Source: Pseudomonadota bacterium
GTDB taxonomy: Bacteria; Pseudomonadota; Alphaproteobacteria; Rhizobiales; Beijerinckiaceae
Assembly: GCA_023386155.1 (NCBI GenBank)
Contig: JAEWKH010000024.1
Span: forward strand, 1 to 12,606
DNA length: 12,606 bases
Direction of reading: 5' to 3'
Shown: positions 1-5,802 of the stretch, piece by piece
How positions within the stretch are numbered: the first letter of the stretch is position 1
How the letters are laid out: each line of letters begins with the position of its first letter
Notes under the pieces: generated by a model
Seen by the model: only the letters and a program-made list of their open reading frames with translations
Database searches by the model: none
What the model was told of the DNA's origin: nothing
Made by a program: the position numbers and the translations under genes

Positions 1-1
1 G

Positions 2-172
2 AGCTGGTCGGATCACATTGGCAGCGCGACGGAAGATCGACGAGTGCGCGCTGCCTATGAACGGGATCTCTTCCATTGCCGGCTTGTGGCCATGAGAAGC
101 TGTTATGCCCAAGCCAAGGTCCGACAAGTGGCGTGTGAAAACGGTCAGCCAATTCCTCCACTGAACTACTAG
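2..172 (+). CDS. C-terminal fragment of an unrecognised protein (5' end outside window)
   Basis: An open frame runs from the window edge to a TAG stop at 170-172, giving 56 residues that begin SWSDHIGSATEDRR and end NGQPIPPLNY. No start or family can be assigned. What can be seen is a basic, partly helical stretch with three cysteines (in FHCRL, RSCYA and VACEN) and a proline-rich final tail. It is probably a real gene end and not chance, because its stop codon shares bases with the AGGAG Shine-Dalgarno of the next gene (171-175), a normal operon arrangement. Base composition is lower in GC than the ribosomal genes. I infer that it is the upstream partner of the small gene at 181-519. A toxin or other effector whose C-terminus lies here is one possibility, but nothing in these residues proves it. 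Confidence 0.55.
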   Translation, partial: SWSDHIGSATEDRRVRAAYERDLFHCRLVAMRSCYAQAKVRQVACENGQPIPPLNY

Positions 173-180
173 GAGATCTG

Positions 181-519
181 ATGTTAATAGCAACGCGAGA
201 GCTCGAGTACGTGACGAAGAGCGGCAGCGTCATACCTGTCCCTGTGAATCTTTATGCTCCCGAGAAGAACGAAAAAGACTGGGGCTGCCGTTACACCATA
301 GGCTGGCCCAACGGCATGGAAGCCCGTGCAGCCTATGGAATAGACTCTGCGCAGGCCCTTATCCTCACGCTTCAAAGTATCGGAACAAGCCTCTATTTCA
401 GCGACTATCACAAGTCCGGACGGCTCAAATGGGGCGATCCTAACGACGGCTATGGTTTCCCTGTGCCGAAAAACGCACGGGATATGCTCATTGGATATGA
501 TAAAAGGTTCGATGGCTGA
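181..519 (+). CDS. Small DUF6968-like protein of unknown function
   Basis: This encodes 112 residues and starts at ATG 181, five bases after AGGAG (171-175). There is no signal peptide, membrane segment or cysteine pair forming an obvious metal site, so a small soluble cytoplasmic protein is likely. The pattern IATRELE near the N-terminus, a central DWGCRYTIGWP, then GIDSAQALILTLQSIGTSLY and a final GFPVPKNARDML is what I recall of DUF6968, a family without known function; the match is from memory and not from a search. It follows the fragment at 2-172 by 8 bases and so is probably co-transcribed and translationally coupled with it. Its GC content is near 50%, well below the ribosomal genes, which suggests acquired DNA. 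It is convergent with adk. An immunity-type partner to the upstream gene would fit the size and arrangement but is speculation. Confidence 0.8.
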   Translation: MLIATRELEYVTKSGSVIPVPVNLYAPEKNEKDWGCRYTIGWPNGMEARAAYGIDSAQALILTLQSIGTSLYFSDYHKSGRLKWGDPNDGYGFPVPKNARDMLIGYDKRFDG

Positions 520-540
520 GCACCGCCAGCAGCCATCGAA
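508..540 (-). terminator. Probable intrinsic terminator for the adk end of the spc transcript
   Basis: A perfect 11-base inverted repeat (508-518 with 530-540, loop of 11) lies 56 bases past the adk stop. Read on the minus strand the stem is followed by CCTTTTATC, a short T tract, so it could end the ribosomal transcript. On the plus strand no T tract follows. The left arm covers the stop codon of the convergent gene ending at 519, so the terminator is embedded in that gene's 3' end. Confidence 0.55.
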
Positions 541-569
541 GAATCGACTATGACGCAACGTCAGAATCT

Positions 570-592
570 AGGGGCAGAGGCTGAACGCCCCT
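570..592 (-). terminator. Short hairpin directly after adk
   Basis: AGGGGC (570-575) pairs with GCCCCT (587-592) over an 11-base loop, 4 bases beyond the adk stop. The bases after it on the minus strand (AGATTCTG) form only a weak T tract. It could be a first, weak terminator or a 3' end stabilising stem ahead of the stronger repeat at 508-540. Confidence 0.35.
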
Positions 593-596
593 GCCT

Positions 597-1178
597 TCAA
601 CGTCCAAGAATTTCCTTGACCGCTCCGGTTACCTCATCGATGGGCTTCATGCCGTCGACGGTCTTCAGCATGCCCCTTCCCTCGTAATAGGCCGAAAGCG
701 GGGCTGTCTGCTTACGATAGGCTTCGAGCCGCGTCTTGAACACCTCGGGATTGTCGTCCTTGCGGACCGGCTCTCCCCGGGCCTCGGTTTCCTTGGCCCG
801 CTTGACGATGCGGTCGACCAGTTCGACTTCGTTCACCTTGAACTCGATGACGGCATCGAGCTTGAGGCCCTTGTCGGCCAGCATGGCGTCGAAGGCCTCG
901 GCCTGGGCCACGGTCCGCGGGAACCCGTCGAGGATGAAGCCGTTCCTCGCGTCGACCTCCTCGATGCGGTCGGCGATGATGCCGACGACGATCTCGTCGG
1001 ACACCAGATCACCCCGGTCCATGACAGCCTTGGCCTTGAGGCCGACCGGCGTGCCGGCAGCCACGGCGGCGCGGAGCATGTCGCCCGTCGAAAGCTGGGG
1101 AATTCCCAGCCTCTCGACCAGACGAACGGCCTGAGTGCCTTTTCCGGCCCCAGGCGGCCCCAGCAGGATGATCCTCAT
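597..1178 (-). CDS. adk: Adenylate kinase, short-LID type
   Basis: Adenylate kinase interconverts ATP + AMP and 2 ADP in the cytoplasm and sets the adenylate pool. The 193-residue product has the P-loop GPPGAGKGT at residues 7-15, the AMP-site STGDMLR at 30-36 and DGFPRT at 84-89. The LID region (about residues 120-150) is short and lacks the four-cysteine zinc site, so this is the short form (about 190 residues) common in alphaproteobacteria and not the 214-residue E. coli type. I chose ATG 1178 because the family begins MRIILLGPPGAGKG; a GGGGG run sits 5 bases upstream. In-frame ATGs at 1190 and 1205 would only add a non-conserved leader. It is the last gene of the cluster, 143 bases after secY. 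The rpsM-rpsK-rpoA block that usually follows is missing here. Confidence 0.97.
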   Translation of the reverse strand: MRIILLGPPGAGKGTQAVRLVERLGIPQLSTGDMLRAAVAAGTPVGLKAKAVMDRGDLVSDEIVVGIIADRIEEVDARNGFILDGFPRTVAQAEAFDAMLADKGLKLDAVIEFKVNEVELVDRIVKRAKETEARGEPVRKDDNPEVFKTRLEAYRKQTAPLSAYYEGRGMLKTVDGMKPIDEVTGAVKEILGR

Positions 1179-1205
1179 CGACGCCCCCATCACTCCGTCG
1201 AGCAT

Positions 1206-1223
1206 CCTCGCCTTCTGGCGAGG
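1206..1223. promoter_or_regulatory. Stem-loop in the adk leader
   Basis: CCTCGCC (1206-1212) and GGCGAGG (1217-1223) form a perfect 7-base stem with a TTCT tetraloop (AGAA on the minus strand), 27 bases before the adk start. It could stabilise a processed adk message or affect its translation. On the plus strand it is followed by TGTTTCAATTTC and could also stop antisense transcription. The role is inferred only from position. Confidence 0.4.
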
Positions 1224-1276
1224 TGTTTCAATTTCAGGGCTGCTTCCCTTTCAGGAACCAGCCCTCCCCTTTTCCT

Positions 1277-1313
1277 GCCGCCTCGACCGGCGGCAAACCG
1301 GCCGACTTTGCCG
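1277..1313. promoter_or_regulatory. Two overlapping hairpins after secY
   Basis: In the secY-adk gap, CGGCAAA (1291-1297) pairs with TTTGCCG (1307-1313), and GCCGCC (1277-1282) pairs with GGCGGC (1289-1294). The two stems share 1291-1294, so only one can form at a time. Neither is followed by a T tract on the minus strand, so a processing site or a weak pause is more likely than a terminator. Confidence 0.35.
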
Positions 1314-1321
1314 GGCATGCC

Positions 1322-2656
1322 TTAGCGTCTACGGGCGCCCTTGAGCTTCGCCTTCTTGACGAGGCCCTCATATTGGTGAGCCAGGAGATGGCCATGCACC
1401 TGCGCGACCGTGTCCATGGTAACAGACACCACGATCAGAAGCGAAGTGCCGCCAAAGTAGAATGGCAAAGCCGCGTAGGACACCAGCAGTTCGGGAATCA
1501 GGCAGATGATCACCAGGTAGGCGGCGCCCAGCACGGTGATGCGGGTCAGGACCTGATCGATGAAATCGGCCGTGCGCTCGCCGGGACGGATGCCCGGAAT
1601 GAACCCGCCCTGTTTCTTCAGGTTGTCGGCCGTCTCCGTGGGATTGAACACGATGGCCGTGTAGAAGAAGGCGAAGAACACGATCAGAGCCGCATACAGG
1701 AACATGTAGGCCGGACGCCCATGGCCCAGATAGGTCGTGAGCATGGAGATGAAGCCCGTGCCGTCGCTGCTCTGGAAGCTGGCGATGGTGGCCGGCAGCA
1801 GCAGCAGCGAGGACGCGAAGATCGGCGGGATGACGCCCGAGGTGTTCAGCTTGAGCGGCAGGAACGAGGTCTGGCCCTCGTACATCCGGTTGCCGACCTG
1901 GCGCTTCGGATAGTTGATCAGCAGACGCCGCTGGGCGCGCTCCATGAACACCACGAAGTAGATGATGGCGATCGCCATCACGATCACGCCGATGATCAGA
2001 CCGGTCGAGATGGCCCCCTGGCGGCCGAGCTCGAGGGTGCCGGCAATGGCGGACGGGAGATTGGCCACGATGCCCGCGAAGATGATCAGCGACGTGCCGT
2101 TGCCGATGCCGCGCGAGGTGATCTGCTCGCCGAGCCACATGAGGAACATGGTGCCGCCGGTGAGGGTGATCACCGTCGAGATCAGGAAGAACGGTCCGGG
2201 CGCCTGAACGATGGAGCCGGAGCTCTGCAGGCCGACGGCGATGCCCCAGGACTGGAATACGGCCAGGAAGACCGTGAGATAGCGCGTGTACTGGTTCAGG
2301 ATCTTGCGGCCGGCCTCGCCTTCCTTCTTGAGCGCCTCGAGGGAGGGCAGGACGGAGGTGAGGAGCTGGACGATGATCGATGCCGAGATGTACGGCATGA
2401 TGTTCAGGGCGAAGATGGCCATACGCTCGACGGCGCCGCCGGAGAACATGTTGAAGAGGCCGAGCACGCCGCCGCTGGCGCTCTGGAAGCTCTGCCGCAG
2501 GGCCTCCGGATCGATGCCGGGCAGCGGGATGTAGGTGCCGAGGCGGTAGACGATGAGGGCGCCCAAGGTGAACCAGATGCGCTTCTTCAGCTCATCGGCC
2601 TTGGCGATGGCGCCGAAATTGATGTTTGCCGCAAGTTGCTCGGCTGCTGAGGCCAT
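1322..2656 (-). CDS. secY: SecY, core channel of the Sec translocon
   Basis: SecY forms the inner-membrane pore through which unfolded proteins pass, with SecE/SecG and the SecA motor or the ribosome as partners. The product has 444 residues, the usual length, with about ten hydrophobic segments beginning near residue 26. Recognisable landmarks are ALNIMPYISASIIVQLL (83-99) in the second segment, GNGTSLIIF (186-194), and NPTETADNLKKQGGFIPGIRPG (338-359), the conserved cytoplasmic loop whose arginine contacts SecA and the ribosome. The C-terminus is strongly basic (ending KLKGARRR), as expected for a cytoplasmic tail. ATG 2656 is the family start, but its Shine-Dalgarno is poor (GGGGAC about 8 bases upstream), unlike the ribosomal genes. 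It lies 105 bases after rplO, with a strong stem-loop in that gap. Weak initiation plus this stem may keep SecY synthesis below that of the ribosomal proteins; that is inference. Confidence 0.99.
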   Translation of the reverse strand: MASAAEQLAANINFGAIAKADELKKRIWFTLGALIVYRLGTYIPLPGIDPEALRQSFQSASGGVLGLFNMFSGGAVERMAIFALNIMPYISASIIVQLLTSVLPSLEALKKEGEAGRKILNQYTRYLTVFLAVFQSWGIAVGLQSSGSIVQAPGPFFLISTVITLTGGTMFLMWLGEQITSRGIGNGTSLIIFAGIVANLPSAIAGTLELGRQGAISTGLIIGVIVMAIAIIYFVVFMERAQRRLLINYPKRQVGNRMYEGQTSFLPLKLNTSGVIPPIFASSLLLLPATIASFQSSDGTGFISMLTTYLGHGRPAYMFLYAALIVFFAFFYTAIVFNPTETADNLKKQGGFIPGIRPGERTADFIDQVLTRITVLGAAYLVIICLIPELLVSYAALPFYFGGTSLLIVVSVTMDTVAQVHGHLLAHQYEGLVKKAKLKGARRR

Positions 2657-2681
2657 AGTGGTGTCCCCGAAATACCTGATA

Positions 2682-2697
2682 CGTGACAGTCATCACG
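2682..2697. promoter_or_regulatory. Small hairpin upstream of secY
   Basis: CGTGA (2682-2686) pairs with TCACG (2693-2697) over a 6-base loop, about 25 bases before the secY start and next to the larger stem at 2698-2736. Together they would make the secY leader highly structured. A chance occurrence is possible for a 5-base stem. Confidence 0.3.
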
Positions 2698-2736
2698 CAA
2701 ACGGCGGCCACGCGATCAGACGCGGGCCGCCGCTTG
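2698..2736. promoter_or_regulatory. Strong stem-loop in the rplO-secY gap
   Basis: The arms 2702-2709 and 2725-2732 (CGGCGGCC/GGCCGCCG) are perfect, continued inward by CGCG/CGCG (2711-2714, 2721-2724) past one bulged base and outward by CAA/TTG past one mismatch, for about 15 pairs with a 6-base loop. On the minus strand only TTT follows it, so it is at best a leaky terminator. It could act as an attenuator, an RNA-processing site or a 3' stabiliser that makes secY and adk less abundant than the upstream genes. Confidence 0.5.
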
Positions 2737-2761
2737 GATCTTAGTCAATGTGGGCGCGGAC

Positions 2762-3235
2762 TCACGCCTGCGCAACGGCACCCAGCAGGGTGACCGAGCC
2801 ACCAGCCTTCTCGATCGCTTCGACGGCCGACTTGGACGCGCCGTGGACCTGGAAGGACAGCTTCGCCTTGAGCTCGCCGACGCCGAGGATCTTCACGCCG
2901 TCGCGCGGCTTGGAGACCACACCGGCGGCAACCAGCGACTCGACCGTCACCGCAGCGCCCGTGTCGAGCTTGCCGGCCTCGACGGCCTGCTGGATACGCC
3001 CGACATTGACCTCGTTGAGGTCGATCGCGTTCGGCTTGTTGAAGCCGCGCTTCGGCAGGCGACGGTGCAGAGGCATCTGACCGCCTTCGAAGCCCTTGAT
3101 CGAAACGCCGGTACGGGACTTCTGTCCCTTTACGCCGCGGCCGCCGGTCTTGCCCTTGCCGGAGCCGATACCACGGCCGACGCGCATGCGGTTCTTGGTG
3201 GAACCTTCGTTGTCACGAATTTCATTGAGTTTCAT
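2762..3235 (-). CDS. rplO: 50S ribosomal protein L15
   Basis: L15 is a late-assembling large-subunit protein that wraps 23S rRNA with a long extended N-terminal tail. The 157-residue product has the family start MKLNEIRDNEGS, a glycine-rich basic tail (about residues 18-53, with GRGIGSGKGKTGGRG) and a globular C-terminal half with SKPRDGVKILGVGEL. ATG 3235 is chosen on the family start and because GAGGAG lies 6 bases upstream, overlapping the TGA stop of rpmD (3246-3248); the gap is only 10 bases, so the two are likely coupled. An upstream in-frame extension to 3262 would run back into rpmD and has no family support. It is followed by secY after the structured gap. Confidence 0.98.
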   Translation of the reverse strand: MKLNEIRDNEGSTKNRMRVGRGIGSGKGKTGGRGVKGQKSRTGVSIKGFEGGQMPLHRRLPKRGFNKPNAIDLNEVNVGRIQQAVEAGKLDTGAAVTVESLVAAGVVSKPRDGVKILGVGELKAKLSFQVHGASKSAVEAIEKAGGSVTLLGAVAQA

Positions 3236-3245
3236 GACGCTCTCC

Positions 3246-3452
3246 TCACTGCCCGTCGACAACGCGCACGAGGTGCTTGACCTTTTCGATCATGCCGCGA
3301 ACGGACGGCGTGTCTTCCAAGGTCGAGGTGCGGTGAAGCTTGTTGAGCTTGAGGCCGATCAGCGTCTGGCGCTGCTTGGCCTCGCGGCGGATCGGCGACC
3401 CGATCTGCTCAACGGTGATGGTCTTCCCTGCGGAAGCAGGATTCTTTGCCAT
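3246..3452 (-). CDS. rpmD: 50S ribosomal protein L30
   Basis: L30 is a small large-subunit protein present in many but not all bacteria. The product has 68 residues, a little longer than the roughly 60 of E. coli because of an N-terminal MAKNPASAG extension. The conserved part is ITVEQIGSPIRREAKQRQTLIGLKL followed by the helix and strand ending VKHLVRVVDG. ATG 3452 is preceded by GGGAGG with 8 bases spacing; a TTG two codons upstream is too close to that site to be used. The gap from the rpsE stop is 14 bases. The order rpsE-rpmD-rplO is the standard spc arrangement. Confidence 0.97.
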   Translation of the reverse strand: MAKNPASAGKTITVEQIGSPIRREAKQRQTLIGLKLNKLHRTSTLEDTPSVRGMIEKVKHLVRVVDGQ

Positions 3453-3466
3453 GGTCAAAGCCTCCC

Positions 3467-4036
3467 TTACGCTTCAGCGCCAGCGGCTTCGCTGGCATCC
3501 GCATCGCGGCGGCGCGCCTGCAGCGTCGAGACCTTCAGGCCACGGCGAGCGGCGACCGAACGCGGGCTGTCCTCGTTCTTGAGCGCGTCGAAAGTCGCGC
3601 GGACGAGGTTGTAGGGGTTCGACGAGCCGAGCGACTTGGCGACCACGTCCTGCATGCCCACCACCTCGAAGACGGCGCGCATCGGGCCGCCGGCGATGAT
3701 GCCGGTACCCTGGGGAGCGGCGCGCAGCACGACCTTGCCGGCGCCATGGCGGCCGTTCACGTCGTGGTGAAGCGTGCGGCCCTCGCGGAGAGCCACGCGG
3801 TTCATCGAGCGCTTCGCAGCGTCGGTGGCCTTGCGGATCGCCTCCGGCACCTCGCGGGCCTTGCCGTGGCCGAAGCCGACGCGGCCCTTCTGGTCGCCGA
3901 CGACGACGAGAGCGGCGAAACCGAAGCGACGGCCGCCCTTCACGACTTTGGCGACGCGGTTGATGTGGACAAGACGGTCCACGAATTCGCTGTCGCGCTC
4001 TTCGCGATCAGCACGTTCTCTGGGTTCTCTAGCCAT
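3467..4036 (-). CDS. rpsE: 30S ribosomal protein S5
   Basis: S5 sits at the mRNA entry side of the small subunit and influences decoding accuracy. The 189-residue product has the double-stranded RNA-binding-like N domain with VHINRVAKVVKGGRRFGFAA (23-42), including the VKGG loop that is the spectinomycin-related site in E. coli, and the C domain with GTGIIAGGPMRAVFEVVG and KSLGSSNPYNLVRATFDAL. It is longer than the 167 residues of E. coli because of a charged N-terminus (about residues 1-15) and an Arg/Ala-rich C-terminal tail (about the last 20), a pattern known in alphaproteobacteria. The start ATG 4036 (MAREPRER) has GAGAGG about 4 bases upstream. An in-frame GTG at 4048 lies within the Shine-Dalgarno and is rejected. 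The VKGG loop looks unaltered. Confidence 0.98.
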   Translation of the reverse strand: MAREPRERADREERDSEFVDRLVHINRVAKVVKGGRRFGFAALVVVGDQKGRVGFGHGKAREVPEAIRKATDAAKRSMNRVALREGRTLHHDVNGRHGAGKVVLRAAPQGTGIIAGGPMRAVFEVVGMQDVVAKSLGSSNPYNLVRATFDALKNEDSPRSVAARRGLKVSTLQARRRDADASEAAGAEA

Positions 4037-4052
4037 GAGACCTCTCACTTGC

Positions 4053-4069
4053 GCGGGCGGCGGGCCCGC
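4053..4069. other. Short GC-rich hairpin between rplR and rpsE
   Basis: GCGGGC (4053-4058) pairs with GCCCGC (4064-4069) over a 5-base loop in the 64-base rplR-rpsE gap, the longest gap between rplN and rplO. It ends 16 bases before the rpsE start on the minus strand, just ahead of its Shine-Dalgarno. In GC-rich DNA a 6-base stem may be chance. Confidence 0.3.
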
Positions 4070-4100
4070 TCGCTAAGGGTTGCTTGGATTATACCCGCCG

Positions 4101-4463
4101 TTAGAAATCCAGACCGCCTTCACGGGCAGCGTCGGCCAGGGCCTTGACGCGACCGTGATAGAGGTAGCCCGAGCGGTCGAAGATGACCTGCTTCACGCCG
4201 GCCTTCGCCGCGCGCTCAGCCACGAGCTTGCCCACTTCCTTCGCCGCATCGACGGTGGCGCCGGTCTTGAGCTTGCCCTTCAGGTCAGCCTCGAGCGACG
4301 AAGCCGAGGCGACCGTGTGGCCGCGCACGTCATCGATGATCTGGGCGTAGATCTGCTTGGACGAACGGAAGACCGACAAACGCGGACGGCCATTCGCTGC
4401 CTTCTTGATCGCACGGCGCACACGAGCCTTGCGGCGATCTTCAGCGCCTTTCTTCTCAGCCAT
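4101..4463 (-). CDS. rplR: 50S ribosomal protein L18
   Basis: L18 binds 5S rRNA and, with L5 and L25, anchors it in the central protuberance. The 120-residue product has the basic N-terminal tail (KKGAEDRRKARVRRAIKKAANGRPRLSVFRS), the strand motif QIIDDVRGHTVASASS and the C-terminal FDRSGYLYHGRVKALADAAREGGLDF, which is a near-universal L18 signature. ATG 4463 lies 12 bases after the rplF stop; the sequence TAAGGA joins that stop codon to the Shine-Dalgarno core, about 9 bases from the ATG, so reinitiation by terminating ribosomes is likely. Length matches the family. Nothing odd is seen. Confidence 0.98.
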   Translation of the reverse strand: MAEKKGAEDRRKARVRRAIKKAANGRPRLSVFRSSKQIYAQIIDDVRGHTVASASSLEADLKGKLKTGATVDAAKEVGKLVAERAAKAGVKQVIFDRSGYLYHGRVKALADAAREGGLDF

Positions 4464-4475
4464 GATACGTCGTCC

Positions 4476-5009
4476 TTACTTCTTCTTGCCTTCCTTGCGG
4501 AAGATGAACTCGTCGGAGTACTTCACGCCCTTGCCCTTATAGGGCTCCGGACCGCGATACTCGCGGATCTCGGCGGCGGTCTGACCGACGACCTGCTTGT
4601 CGATGCCGGCAACGACGACTTCCGTGGGCTTCGGCGTCGTGATCGTCACACCGGCCGGGATCGCGTAGTCGATATCGTGGCTGTAGCCCAGCGACAGCTT
4701 CAGCACCTTGCCGGCAACGGCGGCCTTGTAGCCGACGCCGTTGATCTCAAGACGCTTTTCGAAGCCCTTGGACACGCCCTCGACCAGGTTCGCAACCTGG
4801 GCGCGGGACATACCCCACTTCGCACGGGCCGTCTTGGACTCGTCGCGCGGGTTCACCGACACGGCGCCGTCTTCAAGAACAACCGACACTTCTTCGGGGA
4901 CGAGGAACGAGAGTTCGCCCTTCGAGCCCTTAACCTTCACCAACTGACCGTCAACGGTAGCCGTCACACCTGACGGAACCGTAACGGGCTTCTTGCCTAC
5001 TCGGGACAT
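4476..5009 (-). CDS. rplF: 50S ribosomal protein L6
   Basis: L6 lies near the factor-binding site of the large subunit and interacts with the sarcin-ricin region. The 177-residue product matches the family length, with two repeated alpha/beta halves: the N-terminal MSRVGKKPVTVPSGV, then KRLEINGVGYKA at the centre, and the C-terminal EIREYRGPEPYKGKGVKYSDE that is diagnostic for bacterial L6. ATG 5009 has GGAG 8 bases upstream, in a 37-base gap after rpsH. Its TAA stop overlaps the ribosome-binding site of rplR. Confidence 0.98.
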   Translation of the reverse strand: MSRVGKKPVTVPSGVTATVDGQLVKVKGSKGELSFLVPEEVSVVLEDGAVSVNPRDESKTARAKWGMSRAQVANLVEGVSKGFEKRLEINGVGYKAAVAGKVLKLSLGYSHDIDYAIPAGVTITTPKPTEVVVAGIDKQVVGQTAAEIREYRGPEPYKGKGVKYSDEFIFRKEGKKK

Positions 5010-5046
5010 TTTCGAATCTCCGTGGTTCTGTGCGGGTGCCTAGGCC

Positions 5047-5442
5047 TTAGAAGACCTTGCAGAGCACTTCGCCGCCCACGTTCTTCTCCCGGGCCTCGTG
5101 ATCGGCCATCACGCCCTGAGGCGTCGAGAGAATGGTGATGCCCAAACCGTCGGCCACGCGAGGCATGGTGTCGACGGAGGCATACACGCGGCGGCCGGGC
5201 TTGGAGACGCGCTCGATGGAGCGGATCACCGGCTGACCGTCATAATACTTCAGCTCGATCGAGAACTCGGTCCGGCCGTTGCCGAACTCGGTCTGCGAAT
5301 AGTCGCGGATGTAGCCCTCGCTCTTCAGAACTTCGAGGACGCGAGCGCGAAGCTTCGAGCCAGGGGTGGAAACGGACCCGCGACGGCGCATCTGCGCGTT
5401 GCGGATACGGGTGAGCATATCGCCCAACGGATCGTTGATCAT
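5047..5442 (-). CDS. rpsH: 30S ribosomal protein S8
   Basis: S8 is a primary 16S rRNA binder needed early in small-subunit assembly. In E. coli it also represses the spc operon by binding its mRNA; whether that holds here cannot be told. The product has 131 residues, with the start MINDPLGDMLTRIRNAQ, the central KSEGYIRDY, SIELKYYDG and SRRVY-like KPGRRVYAS, and the conserved C-terminal LGITILSTPQGVMADHEAR and GGEVLCKVF. ATG 5442 is preceded by GGGGGAGGG with 6 bases spacing, a strong ribosome-binding site. The gap after rpsN is 15 bases. Confidence 0.98.
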   Translation of the reverse strand: MINDPLGDMLTRIRNAQMRRRGSVSTPGSKLRARVLEVLKSEGYIRDYSQTEFGNGRTEFSIELKYYDGQPVIRSIERVSKPGRRVYASVDTMPRVADGLGITILSTPQGVMADHEAREKNVGGEVLCKVF

Positions 5443-5457
5443 ATGATGCCCTCCCCC

Positions 5458-5763
5458 TTACCAGCTGGACTTCACGAGGCCCGGGATCAGGCCCTTGTTG
5501 CCGAGCTCGCGCAGAGCGATACGCGACATGCCGAGCTTGCGGTAGTAAGCGCGCGGGCGGCCCGTGATCTCGCAGCGGTTGCGGATGCGGGTCTTGCTCG
5601 CGTTGCGCGGCAGCTCGGCCAGCTTGAGGCGCGCCTCGAAGCGCTCCTCCATGGACTTCGACTCGTCGTTGGCGACCGCCAGGAGGCGCTCGCGGCGGCC
5701 GGCGAACTTCTTCACCAGCTCACGACGATGCTTGTTCTTCTCAATAGCGCTTTTCTTAGCCAT
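5458..5763 (-). CDS. rpsN: 30S ribosomal protein S14, zinc-independent form
   Basis: S14 belongs to the head of the 30S subunit. The 101-residue product is the long (E. coli-like) form: N-terminal MAKKSAIEKNKHRRELVKK, a helical middle and the C-terminal NRCEITGRPRAYYRKLGMSRIALRELG. The four cysteines of the short zinc-binding form are absent (a single Cys in NRCEITG), so assembly does not depend on zinc. ATG 5763 has GGAG 8 bases upstream; the gap after rplE is 39 bases. Arrangement rplE-rpsN-rpsH is standard for spc. Confidence 0.98.
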   Translation of the reverse strand: MAKKSAIEKNKHRRELVKKFAGRRERLLAVANDESKSMEERFEARLKLAELPRNASKTRIRNRCEITGRPRAYYRKLGMSRIALRELGNKGLIPGLVKSSW

Positions 5764-5802
5764 GCTTTTATCTCCAGTGTCCGCGTTTGAGGACAGCTAT
5801 CC

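Noticed and set aside
184..558. A 124-codon minus-strand frame opposite the DUF6968-like gene
   Set aside because: The plus-strand gene has a good ribosome-binding site and family-like sequence; the antisense frame has neither.
1..600. Insertion sequence or attachment site bringing in the left segment
   Set aside because: No transposase, tRNA, terminal inverted repeat or target duplication is visible in the window; the only repeat is the terminator-like stem at 508-540.
1223..2650. A 475-codon open frame on the plus strand opposite secY
   Set aside because: It is a shadow frame of GC-rich coding DNA: rich in Asp, Glu, His, Gly and Arg, with no recognisable domain, and exactly antisense to a certain secY.
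2700..2760. TTGACT on the minus strand in the rplO-secY gap as a promoter -35 box
   Set aside because: No acceptable -10 box at 16-18 bases; the expected place is occupied by the GC-rich stem-loop.
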